Of a stretch of 64,000 bases of DNA, positions 1-11,324 are shown in pieces. The number at the start of each line of letters is the position of its first letter. The first letter of the stretch is position 1. The notes beneath the pieces are model-generated. The model was not told the origin of the DNA. It did not search any database and saw only the letters and a list, made by a program, of their open reading frames with translations. The position numbers and the translations under genes are program-made. Origin of the DNA: Marinoscillum sp964351625 (lineage in GTDB: Bacteria > Bacteroidota > Bacteroidia > Cytophagales > Cyclobacteriaceae); the NCBI GenBank assembly GCA_964351625.1, contig CAYGOV010000003.1, forward strand, positions 124,001 to 188,000. Direction: 5' to 3'.

Positions 1-387
1 TCGGATCAATGTAGTCTTTCACGAATATGGGGAGGTATACATCCACCTATCGATGATATTCCTGGGAGAAAGATGGGAGCCGTAATCGGCAGAGAGGCTT
101 TTGAATATGCCAAGACCTATTTTGGAAAAGAGGTACTTATATCCACAGGACAAAGGAAGAATGTGTTTATTTATCCTAATCCGGTTGAATCGGGTGGGGT
201 GGTTACTGTCTTAAACGCAGACCTTCAAGCTATGTATCATTTAAGAGATTTGTTGGGTCGATCTTTACCAATGGCAATTGATAGACATATAAAGGAACAA
301 AAACTGGTTTTAAACCTTCCACAACTCGAAAATGGAATTTACTTTTTGGTCTCAGGAGAACATTCTTGGAAACTGGTTATCAAATAA
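1..387 (+). CDS. Vanadium haloperoxidase/PAP2-like secreted protein, C-terminal part (partial)
   Basis: Frame 1 is open from the first base of the window, so the gene starts upstream of it; the internal ATG at 73 is not the start. The first 40 codons read CSLSRIWGGIHPPIDDIPGR and then an IG..AF.YA..YF stretch, the R-x-x-GGIH signature of the C-terminal helical bundle of vanadium haloperoxidases and related PAP2 phosphatases, where the Arg and His bind vanadate or phosphate. From about codon 50 a type A T9SS sorting domain follows (IYPNPV, then LENGIYFLV and a terminal KLVIK), so the protein is probably exported by type IX secretion. Haloperoxidases are common in algae-associated Bacteroidota, which fits the neighbouring agar cluster. 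A PAP2 phosphatase remains possible because the N-terminal half is missing. Confidence 0.75.
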   Translation, partial: SDQCSLSRIWGGIHPPIDDIPGRKMGAVIGREAFEYAKTYFGKEVLISTGQRKNVFIYPNPVESGGVVTVLNADLQAMYHLRDLLGRSLPMAIDRHIKEQKLVLNLPQLENGIYFLVSGEHSWKLVIK

Positions 388-423
388 TTCGGCCATTGCT
401 AAATGTGATCAAACAGAAGTGAC

Positions 424-2076
424 TTAGAAATTGGAAGCAATAAAATCTTCCAGATTATCATTCCGTTTCAATCCTAATTTTTTCCTTAACCGATACCTTG
501 TGGTATGTACAGACTCTATGGATATGCCCATTAATCGGGACATATCTTTGGAAGAAAAATTTAATTTAATAAGCGCACAGAGTTTATGATCGTTTTGGCT
601 CAGGTTAGGGAACTCTTTTTGCAGTTTGACATAGAAGCCTTCATGTACAGACATAAATCTAAGTTGAAATTCTTCCCAGCTTTTTGAAGTTCTATGATCG
701 ATATTCTTCATTAGTCGCCCGATATCCTTCATTTCAGAGGTGCCTTTTAATACCCCGAGTTCAGTCTTGATTTCTTCCAAAAGCTCCTCTCTGTCTATTG
801 CTTGAAGCGCGGATGCCGTAAGCTCTTTGTTCTTGATAGCTAACACTTCATTCGCTTTTTCTTGCTCAAATGCTCTTTGATGTTGTAAAAAGCGCTTTTC
901 TGCTTTGTATTTGATGCGTAAATAACGGTATATCATGAAGCCAAGAAAAATAAGAAAGAAAATCGCGCCATAAAGGATGATTTTTTCGAGTTCTGAAATT
1001 CTCGCATTTTGCTCAAGCGTTTCCAGTTTTTGCTTCTGTATCAGGTTGTCTTGATGTTCCTTTTGCAACCGATAGCTATCTTTTATTTCTAAAAGGTCTT
1101 GGTTGGTTTTACTTCGGATACCAAACTGCTGCTCATTCAATTTTTTGGCTATGACCAAGTATTCATAGCCTTTGTGGACTTTATTCATTTTCACATAGAG
1201 AGCTGACATGTTCTCATAGATGTCCGGTAAAATATCTAAATGGCTTTGATATTTGTTGGCCATATCAATTGCTTTCTGAAAGTAGTTTTCGGCTTTTTCA
1301 TACTCGCCACTTGACTCATAGCCTTGGGCAATAAACGGATACAGTATTACCAAATAAGTGGGGTCCATCATTTCAAAATATGCCTGCACGCTAAGAAGTT
1401 TATTCAAAGACTCTGAGACCCGACCTTCCTTTAATAAGACATATCCTATTTCTGCATCAATGAAAGAAGTATTGCGTTCATCATTGAAGACTACTTTCAC
1501 AAGATTCAAGCAACTGTCCAGATATTGCCTCGCCGCAATAGTATTATTGGATTTCCGATTGATCGTAGCAAGGGCGTAGTAGGTGTCAAGTAATGCTTGG
1601 ATTGTTTCACCAGATTGGGTGTCAACATATTTTTTCCGGATTGACAAGGAAAGATCAAAATATTCTCTTGCCTTAGTCAATTTGGCATATAAACTATAAA
1701 GCCAACCTAACCCGTCATATACGTATCCTTTGAGATTATCATCGTTGATTTCTTCCGCCAAAAGTAATGCCTCCCAATAACCGTCATAGGCGAGGTTGTA
1801 TTCCGCAAGATTGGCATACCTATAGGAGACATCTATAAGATATCTAATAATTGAGGTAGTATCATTTCTTTCATAAGCACTATCTAAGCTTTGCTGAAGA
1901 GACACTATTCCATAATCTCGTGTCAGTGATCTTTGTGACAGAGTACTAATTTGCAATCTTGACATACTATCCTGACTTATCTGTGAAGGTGTACTCTCTG
2001 CTGTCTGTACAATTGTTAGGAGGATGCCAAGTGCTAGATGTCTAGTTAAGTTCTTGAAGAATTTAGAGATTATCAT
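424..2076 (-). CDS. TPR-containing membrane regulator with LuxR-type C-terminal HTH
   Basis: 550 residues: an N-terminal signal-like hydrophobic segment (about 12-28), tetratricopeptide-like helical repeats over roughly 60-330, one transmembrane segment at about 365-385 (LYGAIFFLIFLGFMIYRYL), a coiled linker, and a C-terminal winged/LuxR-like HTH (about 490-545, LSQNDHKLCALI...SIESVHTTRYRLRKKL). This layout, periplasmic TPR sensor joined through a single TM to a cytoplasmic HTH, is a common Bacteroidota regulator type. It is divergent from the GH2-led agar operon across a 162-bp region and is therefore the best local candidate to control that operon. No kinase domain or receiver is present. 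The signal sensed is unknown. Confidence 0.8.
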   Translation of the reverse strand: MIISKFFKNLTRHLALGILLTIVQTAESTPSQISQDSMSRLQISTLSQRSLTRDYGIVSLQQSLDSAYERNDTTSIIRYLIDVSYRYANLAEYNLAYDGYWEALLLAEEINDDNLKGYVYDGLGWLYSLYAKLTKAREYFDLSLSIRKKYVDTQSGETIQALLDTYYALATINRKSNNTIAARQYLDSCLNLVKVVFNDERNTSFIDAEIGYVLLKEGRVSESLNKLLSVQAYFEMMDPTYLVILYPFIAQGYESSGEYEKAENYFQKAIDMANKYQSHLDILPDIYENMSALYVKMNKVHKGYEYLVIAKKLNEQQFGIRSKTNQDLLEIKDSYRLQKEHQDNLIQKQKLETLEQNARISELEKIILYGAIFFLIFLGFMIYRYLRIKYKAEKRFLQHQRAFEQEKANEVLAIKNKELTASALQAIDREELLEEIKTELGVLKGTSEMKDIGRLMKNIDHRTSKSWEEFQLRFMSVHEGFYVKLQKEFPNLSQNDHKLCALIKLNFSSKDMSRLMGISIESVHTTRYRLRKKLGLKRNDNLEDFIASNF

Positions 2077-2152
2077 AAAATACTTATCCGTTTCCTTAAA
2101 TGTATTTAATCTCAGCGCTTATCGGCGATCCTTTATTGCAAAAATATTGAGC

Positions 2153-2172
2153 TTGTTCAGTTGTTGTTCAGT
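2153..2172. promoter_or_regulatory. Direct repeat TTGTTCAGT x2, possible operator
   Basis: Two exact copies of TTGTTCAGT begin at 2153 and 2164, an 11-bp period or about one helical turn, in the divergent region between the LuxR-type regulator and the GH2 operon. A possible minus-strand Bacteroidota -7 element (TATTTTTG read on the minus strand) lies at 2139-2146, so a protein on the repeats would sit near a promoter. Regulatory function is inferred from position and spacing only. Confidence 0.3.
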
Positions 2173-2238
2173 CGTTTGCGCAATGAGTTAGATTAGAATA
2201 TGCGTCATTTACAAACTAGATAATAAGACAAAACCTGT

Positions 2239-4785
<2,547 letters not shown>

Positions 4786-4816
4786 AGAATTAAGAGCAAT
4801 AAACTATTCTAAAATA

Positions 4817-5836
4817 ATGAAAGCAGCATTTTATAAAGAAAAAGGCAAGTTTGAAATTGGCGAAGGCCAGGTTATCAGACCGGCCAAAGGTGAAGTAAGG
4901 CTAAATGTAGCCTACTGCGGCGTTTGCGGCACAGACGTTCACATTTATCACGGTGTGATGGATGCACGGGTAAAGCCACCGATGACTGTAGGTCATGAAG
5001 CTTCTGCCGTAGTTGCAGAGTTGGGTGAAGGTGTTAACAATGTGAAGGTTGGTGATAAAGTAGCCGTTCGTCCGCTTCGATTTGGTGATCCTCACCCTTA
5101 TGATAAAGGAAATGCACACGTAGGTAAAAACCTCAAATTTATCGGAATTGATAGCCAGGGAGCATTCCAAAATAGCTGGACCGTTCCAGCATATACGCTT
5201 CATCACTTACCAGAGAAATTATCCCTGAAACATGGTGCATTTATTGAGCCTTTGGCTGTTGCATGTCACGATGTGAAGATTGGACGAGTGAAAGAGGGAG
5301 AGAATTGTCTTATTATAGGAGGTGGACCAATTGGCACATTGATCGCATATGTACTCAGAGAGAAAAAGGCCAATGTCTTTATCTCTGAGGTCAATGAGAC
5401 CCGATTAAAAATGCTTAATGAATTAGGCTTTCAAACCATTAACCCGGTTAAAGAAAAGCTCGTGGAGAGAGTAAGTGACCTTACAGGTCAGGGGATGATT
5501 GATTGTGCTTTTGAAGTATCAGGATCCGCACCGGGAGTACAAGCGATGACCGAGGTGGTTGGTGCTCGAGGTAGAATAGTAATGGTAGCAATACATGGTG
5601 GCGAAAAGAAGCAAGTAGATCTTTTCAAATTCTTTTGGGCAGAAATAGAGCTTCTTGGAGCTAGGCTTTACGAAGAAGATGATTATGAAGAGGCTATTAA
5701 AATAGCTGCTTCTGGAAATATTCCATTCGAATCATTAATCACAAAAGTGGATACACTCGACAATATTCAGAGCATTTTTGAAATCATAGATAACAATCCT
5801 GCAGGTATGAAATACCTCATAGACTGTCAGCAATAA
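4817..5836 (+). CDS. Zinc-type medium-chain alcohol dehydrogenase, candidate 2-keto-3-deoxy-L-galactonate 5-dehydrogenase
   Basis: 339 residues of the MDR/threonine-dehydrogenase-like family. Catalytic zinc ligands are visible (GVCGTD Cys37; GHE at 60-61), and the Rossmann fold carries GGGPIG at about 170. The four-cysteine structural-zinc lobe usual in this family is absent: residues 85-115 contain no Cys (RPLRFGDPHPYDKGNAHVG). In the bacterial AHG route, 2-keto-3-deoxy-L-galactonate is oxidised at C5 to the 2,5-diketo compound and then reduced to KDG. This gene, beside an SDR, ALDH and cycloisomerase, is the likely oxidoreductase for one of those steps. Which of the MDR and SDR oxidises and which reduces is inferred, not shown. 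Confidence 0.8.
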   Translation: MKAAFYKEKGKFEIGEGQVIRPAKGEVRLNVAYCGVCGTDVHIYHGVMDARVKPPMTVGHEASAVVAELGEGVNNVKVGDKVAVRPLRFGDPHPYDKGNAHVGKNLKFIGIDSQGAFQNSWTVPAYTLHHLPEKLSLKHGAFIEPLAVACHDVKIGRVKEGENCLIIGGGPIGTLIAYVLREKKANVFISEVNETRLKMLNELGFQTINPVKEKLVERVSDLTGQGMIDCAFEVSGSAPGVQAMTEVVGARGRIVMVAIHGGEKKQVDLFKFFWAEIELLGARLYEEDDYEEAIKIAASGNIPFESLITKVDTLDNIQSIFEIIDNNPAGMKYLIDCQQ

Positions 5837-5856
5837 CCATAAGAGAAAGAAATAAA

Positions 5857-6627
5857 ATGAGCATTTTAGATCAATTTAAATTAGACGGAAAAGTGGCCTT
5901 GGTCACTGGTTGCAAACGTGGAATTGGGATGGCCATGGCCATTGGTTTAGCTGAAGCCGGGGCGGACATTATAGGTGTGAGCGCCTCCTTAGAAAAAAGT
6001 GGTAGTACGGTAGAAAAAGCTGTTACTGCGCTAGGAAGGAAGTTTTCAGCCTATACTTGTGATTTTTCTGATAGAAAGTCGCTATATGCATTTATTGTTG
6101 AGGTGAAAAAGGATCATCCGAAAGTTGATATTCTGGTCAACAATGCGGGTACAATTCTGAGAACGCCTGCGGCGGAGCACCCTGATGAAATGTGGGATAA
6201 AGTGATCGAGGTAAATCAAAACTCTCAATTCATACTAACACGAGAATTTGGGAAAGAGATGGTGGCAAGGGGCTCAGGTAAGGTGATTTTCACTGCCTCT
6301 CTTCTTACTTTTCAAGGAGGGATCACAGTGCCTGGGTATGCCGCTAGTAAAGGTGCCATTGGTCAGATGACCATGGCTTTTGCTAATGAATGGGCAAGTA
6401 AAGGAGTCAATGTGAACGCCATTGCTCCTGGCTATATCAGCACAGACAACACAGAAGCGTTAAGAAATGATCCAGAGCGTTCTGCCTCTATTCTATCTCG
6501 AATCCCCGCCGGGCGTTGGGGAAAAGCAGATGATTTTGCAGGACCGACTGTCTTTTTGGCTTCTTCTGCATCCAACTATATGAGTGGAGCGATCATGCTT
6601 GTAGATGGTGGCTGGATGGGTCGTTGA
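5857..6627 (+). CDS. Short-chain dehydrogenase, KduD-like, candidate 2,5-diketo-3-deoxy-galactonate reductase
   Basis: 256 residues, a classical SDR: TGCKRGIG cofactor motif near residue 17, NNAG at about 96, catalytic Ser148, Tyr161 and Lys165 (GYAASKGA). Overall it resembles 2-deoxy-D-gluconate 3-dehydrogenases (KduD), which interconvert keto-deoxy sugar acids. It starts 20 bp after the zinc dehydrogenase and is followed after 59 bp by the aldehyde dehydrogenase, so co-transcription is likely. The probable role is reduction of 2,5-diketo-3-deoxy-L-galactonate to 2-keto-3-deoxy-D-gluconate, the last AHG-specific step before KDG kinase, which is not in the window. Confidence 0.82.
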   Translation: MSILDQFKLDGKVALVTGCKRGIGMAMAIGLAEAGADIIGVSASLEKSGSTVEKAVTALGRKFSAYTCDFSDRKSLYAFIVEVKKDHPKVDILVNNAGTILRTPAAEHPDEMWDKVIEVNQNSQFILTREFGKEMVARGSGKVIFTASLLTFQGGITVPGYAASKGAIGQMTMAFANEWASKGVNVNAIAPGYISTDNTEALRNDPERSASILSRIPAGRWGKADDFAGPTVFLASSASNYMSGAIMLVDGGWMGR

Positions 6628-6686
6628 TCAGATCACTATTGAATTTTTCAAATAAATAGACATCAGTAAACCATACGATAAGAATT

Positions 6687-8138
6687 ATGGCAACAAGTAA
6701 AGCATACGATTTATTCATTAATGGAGAATGGGTGCCGTCCTCTTCAAGTGAAAGAGCGCCAATCCATAGTCCTATTGACGAAAGTGAAATTGGCACTACA
6801 GCGATGGGAGTGGAGAAAGACGCTCAGTCCGCACTAGAGGCGGCAGAAGCAGCTCAGAAGGAATGGAAAAAATGGCCAGCTAGGAAGCGAGCTGAGATCA
6901 TGCGCAAATTTGCTGCGGAGATAAGAGCCAATAAAGCCATGTTAGCAGATCTACTCACAAGGGAACAAGGCAAGATCATTTCACTGGCAGAAATAGAGGT
7001 AGAAGTCACAGCTACCTTCATTGAATATGCATGTGATTGGGCGCGCCAATTTGAAGGGGATATTGTTCAGTCTGACAATGAGCAGGAGCACATATACATA
7101 CATAAGATTCCGAGAGGAGTTGTGGTTGCGATCACCGCATGGAATTTTCCTTTGGCTTTGGCTGGAAGGAAAATTGGCCCAGCATTGGTAGCTGGTAATA
7201 CGATCGTAGTGAAGCCTACACAAGAGACTCCTTTAGCTACTTTAGAACTAGGTGATATTGCCAATAAGGTTGGTATTCCAAAGGGTGTTTTGAATATTGT
7301 AACGGGACCTGGTAGGATCTTGGGTGAAGCTTTAGTTGGTAACCCAATAACCAAGATGGTCACAATGACAGGATCGACTCCTGCTGGCCAGTCTATTTTT
7401 AGAACAGCAGCAGAAAACCTTACGCATGTTCAACTAGAACTTGGAGGAAAAGCACCTTCTATTGTTTTTGCTGACGCGGATATAGACCAAGCAGTAGCGG
7501 CTACTTTCCATTCTAGATGGGACAATTGCGGTCAAGTATGTACTTGTAATGAAAGAATGTATGTGCATGAGGATATCTATGATCAATTCATGGAGAAATT
7601 CATTGCTAAGACCAAGCAGATCAAATTGGGGAACCCACTTGACAGGAATGTTGAAATGGGCCCTAAAGTAAATGCCTCTGAACTGAAAAACATGGAGCAT
7701 TTAGTAGCAAAATCCATAGAGGAAGGAGCTACGATTGCTGTTGGTGGAAAAAGACCTACTGGTGTTCAGTTTGAAAAAGGTCATTGGTTTGAGCCTACAG
7801 TAATAACAAACGTGACCCAAGAAATGACCATAGTTCACGAAGAGGCATTTGGCCCAATCTTGCCAGTAATTAGATTCAACGATTTTGATCAAGTAGTTGC
7901 TTGGGCGAATGATTGTGAATTTGGTCTTGCAGCTATGGTATTTACCCAAGATTATAAAAAGATTGCTCGATTGACTGATGAATTAGAATTCGGTGAAATC
8001 TATATCAATAGAGGGCATGGTGAGCAGCATCAAGGCTTCCATAATGGCTACAAAAAGAGTGGTAGTGGAGGAGAAGATGGTAAGTACGGTTTTGAGCAGT
8101 ACTTAGAGAAGAAAACATTTTATGTCAATTATAAATAA
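6687..8138 (+). CDS. NAD(P)-dependent aldehyde dehydrogenase, candidate 3,6-anhydro-L-galactose dehydrogenase
   Basis: 483 residues of the ALDH superfamily, close in style to lactaldehyde dehydrogenase (AldA). Glu251 (LELGGKAPS) and the nucleophile Cys285 (NCGQVCTCNE) are both present, as is the C-terminal FGPILPV region. Characterised L-AHG dehydrogenases belong to this group and oxidise the aldehyde of 3,6-anhydro-L-galactose to 3,6-anhydro-L-galactonate, the first intracellular AHG step. The next gene is an enolase-superfamily enzyme starting 5 bp after its stop, exactly the pairing seen in known AHG operons. The substrate is inferred from context. Confidence 0.85.
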   Translation: MATSKAYDLFINGEWVPSSSSERAPIHSPIDESEIGTTAMGVEKDAQSALEAAEAAQKEWKKWPARKRAEIMRKFAAEIRANKAMLADLLTREQGKIISLAEIEVEVTATFIEYACDWARQFEGDIVQSDNEQEHIYIHKIPRGVVVAITAWNFPLALAGRKIGPALVAGNTIVVKPTQETPLATLELGDIANKVGIPKGVLNIVTGPGRILGEALVGNPITKMVTMTGSTPAGQSIFRTAAENLTHVQLELGGKAPSIVFADADIDQAVAATFHSRWDNCGQVCTCNERMYVHEDIYDQFMEKFIAKTKQIKLGNPLDRNVEMGPKVNASELKNMEHLVAKSIEEGATIAVGGKRPTGVQFEKGHWFEPTVITNVTQEMTIVHEEAFGPILPVIRFNDFDQVVAWANDCEFGLAAMVFTQDYKKIARLTDELEFGEIYINRGHGEQHQGFHNGYKKSGSGGEDGKYGFEQYLEKKTFYVNYK

Positions 8139-8143
8139 TTGCA

Positions 8144-9235
8144 TTGGAAACGAGCATTGTTGAAGTAAGCACGCAATTATTCCACGTGCCTCTTAAAGAG
8201 GTGCTGAGTGATGCTAAGCATGGGGATCATACTTTCTTTGAATTGATCACTGCCACTATAAAGCTGAGTGATGGAAGCGAAGGGACTGGATATACCTATA
8301 CTGGTGGCAAAGGAGGATATGCTATCAAAGCATTGATAGATCATGATCTCGCTCCCATGCTTATGGGTAAAGAAGGTATGGCTATCGATGCGCTATATGA
8401 TGAAATGGAATGGCATATACACTATGTCGGAAGGGGAGGCATTTCCTCTTTTGCTATTTCAGCAGTAGATATTGCGCTTTGGGATATTAAATGCAAAAAG
8501 GCCAATAAGCCTCTTTGGCAGATGGCCGGAGGTGCGGATAATACTTGTAAGGCATACTGTGGAGGGATTGATTTGATGTTTCCTATCGAGAAGCTTCTTC
8601 GCAACATGCAGGAGTACAAGGATCGTGGCTACAATGCCGTGAAAATCAAAATTGGTCGTGAAAACCTGGATGAGGATATCGAACGCATTAAGGCAGTTCG
8701 CGAGTTCATTGGGCCGGATGTAACCTTCATGGTAGATGCCAATTATTCAATGAGCGTGGAGAAGGCAATAGAGTGTTCAAAGCGAATGGAGCAATACAAC
8801 ATTACCTGGTTTGAAGAGCCTACCATTCCTGATGACTATAAGGGTTTTGCTGAAATCGCAAATGATACAAATGTGCCTCTGGCCATGGGTGAAAACCTCC
8901 ATACTATTCATGAATTTGGATATGCATTCGATCAGGCAAAACTCTCCTTTATTCAGCCAGATGCTTCTAATTGTGGGGGCATTACTGGTTGGTTGAAAGT
9001 AGCCGAACTATCTCGTAAATATGATATTCCTGTATGTGCACATGGGATGCAAGAACTCCATGTGAGTCTGATCTCTGCTCAGTCCAATGGTGGGTGGTTG
9101 GAAGTGCATAGTTTTCCTATAGATGAATACACTACGCGTCCTTTGGTGGCTGAAAACTACCGAGCGGTGGCTCCCGATGTTCCAGGTACAGGGGTGATAT
9201 TTGATTGGAATAAATTGTCACCTTTTAAAATTTAG
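8144..9235 (+). CDS. Enolase-superfamily enzyme, candidate 3,6-anhydro-L-galactonate cycloisomerase
   Basis: 363 residues of the mandelate racemase/muconate-lactonizing type. The KxK motif is Lys167/Lys169, metal ligands are Asp198 (VDANYS), Glu224 (WFEEP) and Glu250 (MGEN), and the catalytic His300 lies in CAHGMQELH. AHG-acid cycloisomerases of agar degraders belong to this superfamily and open the anhydro ring to give 2-keto-3-deoxy-L-galactonate. The start is TTG at 8144; no in-frame ATG precedes the conserved N-terminus. Only 5 bp separate it from the aldehyde dehydrogenase. A sugar-acid dehydratase such as fuconate or galactonate dehydratase is the alternative. Confidence 0.82.
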   Translation: METSIVEVSTQLFHVPLKEVLSDAKHGDHTFFELITATIKLSDGSEGTGYTYTGGKGGYAIKALIDHDLAPMLMGKEGMAIDALYDEMEWHIHYVGRGGISSFAISAVDIALWDIKCKKANKPLWQMAGGADNTCKAYCGGIDLMFPIEKLLRNMQEYKDRGYNAVKIKIGRENLDEDIERIKAVREFIGPDVTFMVDANYSMSVEKAIECSKRMEQYNITWFEEPTIPDDYKGFAEIANDTNVPLAMGENLHTIHEFGYAFDQAKLSFIQPDASNCGGITGWLKVAELSRKYDIPVCAHGMQELHVSLISAQSNGGWLEVHSFPIDEYTTRPLVAENYRAVAPDVPGTGVIFDWNKLSPFKI

Positions 9236-9246
9236 AAAACGAAAAA

Positions 9247-10302
9247 ATGGTAAAAGTTGTAAAAGAAAAGTTTGGAGAGTTTGAAGGAAAAGAGGTCAGC
9301 CTATTTACCATGACCAATGAAAATGGGATGTCGGTAAAGGTGATGAATTACGGCGCTACCATTACTTCAATCAAGGTTCCGGTTTCTGGTCAGTTAAGAG
9401 AGATAGTCTGTGGTTTTGATACATTCGGAGGTTATTTTTCTGATGAGTATGTTGCTAATTCTCCTTATTTCGGATGTACCGTAGGTCGCTATTGCTCTCA
9501 GATCAAGGATGCTAAGTTTTCTTTAAATGGTGAGGATTTTCAGCTGGCTGCCAACGCAGGAAATAATAATCTACATGGTGGTGTTAAAGGCTTTGATAAG
9601 AAACTTTGGGTTGGCACAATCGCTCCGAGCAAGTATGGTGACGTGATCAAAATGAACATGCATTCTCCTGATTTGGAAGAAGGATTCCCTGGTAATGTGG
9701 ACGTTGCGGTAACTTTCATTCTTGCTGAGGACAATTCACTCAATATTCAATATTCAGGAGCCACAGATAGAGAAACACCTCTATCTATGACCAATCATAC
9801 TTACTTTAACTTATCAGGATTCATTAATAATATAGAAAGCCACACTGTACAAATCAATTCCAAAGAAAGACTAGCAACGGATGAAACCGGTGCTGCTACT
9901 GGCGAAGTACTCAATCTCAATGGCCAGCCCGATGATCTGAGATTTAGAAGAAAAATAAAAGACGTTCATACAGAAATGGGTGATGGATTTGAGCACTTCT
10001 ACATTTTTGATAATGAAGATGAGGAATTGCAGCCATTGGCATCCGTTCATAATCATTTTCGCGACTTGGAGCTTCAAGTGCGCTCTAATGAGCCTTGTAT
10101 GCTTTTCTATACGGGTAAGTACACTTCAGACAACCTAAAAAGAGAGAATGGACACCAATATGGCAAATACAGAGCGTTCTGCTTTGAAACCCATCGGTAC
10201 CAAAACGGACCAAATATCTCAGGTTCACCCAAGACGACTACAAAGCCTGGAGAACGATTTAATAGTGAAACACAATTCAAATTCATCAGCACTAACCAAT
10301 AA
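9247..10302 (+). CDS. Aldose 1-epimerase (galactose mutarotase)
   Basis: 351 residues of the GalM family: N-terminal MNYGATITSIKVP, the HGG motif (NNNLHGGVKGFDK, about 113-117), the TNHTYFNLSG motif with the general-acid His, and a C-terminal FCFETHRYQNGPN containing the catalytic Glu. It interconverts alpha and beta anomers of galactose, and here could speed entry of galactose released from agaro-oligosaccharides by the GH2 enzyme. It lies 11 bp after the cycloisomerase and 5 bp before the permease. No signal peptide is seen, so it should act in the cytoplasm. Confidence 0.88.
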   Translation: MVKVVKEKFGEFEGKEVSLFTMTNENGMSVKVMNYGATITSIKVPVSGQLREIVCGFDTFGGYFSDEYVANSPYFGCTVGRYCSQIKDAKFSLNGEDFQLAANAGNNNLHGGVKGFDKKLWVGTIAPSKYGDVIKMNMHSPDLEEGFPGNVDVAVTFILAEDNSLNIQYSGATDRETPLSMTNHTYFNLSGFINNIESHTVQINSKERLATDETGAATGEVLNLNGQPDDLRFRRKIKDVHTEMGDGFEHFYIFDNEDEELQPLASVHNHFRDLELQVRSNEPCMLFYTGKYTSDNLKRENGHQYGKYRAFCFETHRYQNGPNISGSPKTTTKPGERFNSETQFKFISTNQ

Positions 10303-10307
10303 CCAAT

Positions 10308-11312
10308 ATGATAGAAGGAATTATCTGGGCGATATTCGCCGGAGTTACACTAGGGCTATATGCCCTTCCTGAAAAATTCACCAAGGATTTCGAATTTGAA
10401 AATACTTGGGGAATGATGTTTACAATCAACATGTTTCTGGTACCGCTTTTGGCTGGATTTCTACTCATCAATGATTTTGGTGGAGTACTAGCTGCTATCC
10501 CGACTGATGTATTACTTAAGATGGCAATTGCCAGTATTCTTTGGGGAATCGGAGTTATGATGTGGGGTAAGGCCATTAATCATATTGGCCTTTCACTGGG
10601 TTTTTCCATTTTTATTGGGACTGTTATTTTGATAGGTTCTTTGTTGCCATTTTTAGTAGATGGTTTACCTGCTCAGAATCAATTTTTGACCATAATAGCC
10701 GGGATCGCAGTAGTTCTAGTTGGAGTAATTTCTAATGGACGTGCAGGTATTCAACGCCAAAAGGACGAAGGTAACGATGAGTCTGTGAAAGGATCGATGG
10801 GAACTGGAATCTCAATTGCCGTGATTGGTGGTTTGTTGGCAACTGGTTTTAGCTATGCTAACGCAGTAGGCAGACCGGTCATACATGAAGCATCTCAGGC
10901 AGCAGGAAATGCTGAATGGGTGACCTCAGTCGCTGTGATGTTCATCATCTATGTAGCAGGTGGCATTTTTGTCATTCCATACTTTGTGACACAACTTTCA
11001 GGTAAGAAACTCTGGAGTAAATTCAGTACGCCGGCATTAGGTAAAAACGTATCGCTCACTACCTTGATGGCAATTTTAAACTTTGCAGCATCTGCACTTT
11101 TTGCGTTCGCGGCATTCAAATTGGGCACTGCAGGTAATACCGTAGGCTATGCGATTTTTAACACAGTATGCGTGGCAGTGGCCATCATTAGTGGCCTGTT
11201 TACTGGCGAATGGACTAATGCTTCATCAAAAGCTAAATCGGCACTTTATCTTGGTCTTGCATGTATGATAGGCGGTGTAATCATCATTGCTTTGGGAAAT
11301 TCTCTCGCTTAA
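10308..11312 (+). CDS. RhaT-like (DMT superfamily) sugar permease
   Basis: 334 residues, about ten hydrophobic segments starting with IIWAIFAGVTLGLYALPEKFTKDFEFENTWG, resembling the L-rhamnose:proton symporter RhaT and related glucose/ribose porters of the drug/metabolite superfamily. Placed between aldose epimerase and GH117, it is the only evident sugar importer in the agar cluster. It probably carries a monosaccharide released in the periplasm (3,6-anhydro-L-galactose or galactose) across the inner membrane. Substrate is inferred from context only. The cytoplasmic loop near 145-165 is charged (RQKDEGNDESVKG). Confidence 0.72.
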   Translation: MIEGIIWAIFAGVTLGLYALPEKFTKDFEFENTWGMMFTINMFLVPLLAGFLLINDFGGVLAAIPTDVLLKMAIASILWGIGVMMWGKAINHIGLSLGFSIFIGTVILIGSLLPFLVDGLPAQNQFLTIIAGIAVVLVGVISNGRAGIQRQKDEGNDESVKGSMGTGISIAVIGGLLATGFSYANAVGRPVIHEASQAAGNAEWVTSVAVMFIIYVAGGIFVIPYFVTQLSGKKLWSKFSTPALGKNVSLTTLMAILNFAASALFAFAAFKLGTAGNTVGYAIFNTVCVAVAIISGLFTGEWTNASSKAKSALYLGLACMIGGVIIIALGNSLA

Positions 11313-11324
11313 AATCTAACTATT

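Noticed and set aside
73..387. A complete 104-residue gene starting at ATG 73
   Set aside because: The frame is open to the first base of the window and the upstream codons carry the haloperoxidase/PAP2 motif, so this ATG is internal to a truncated gene.
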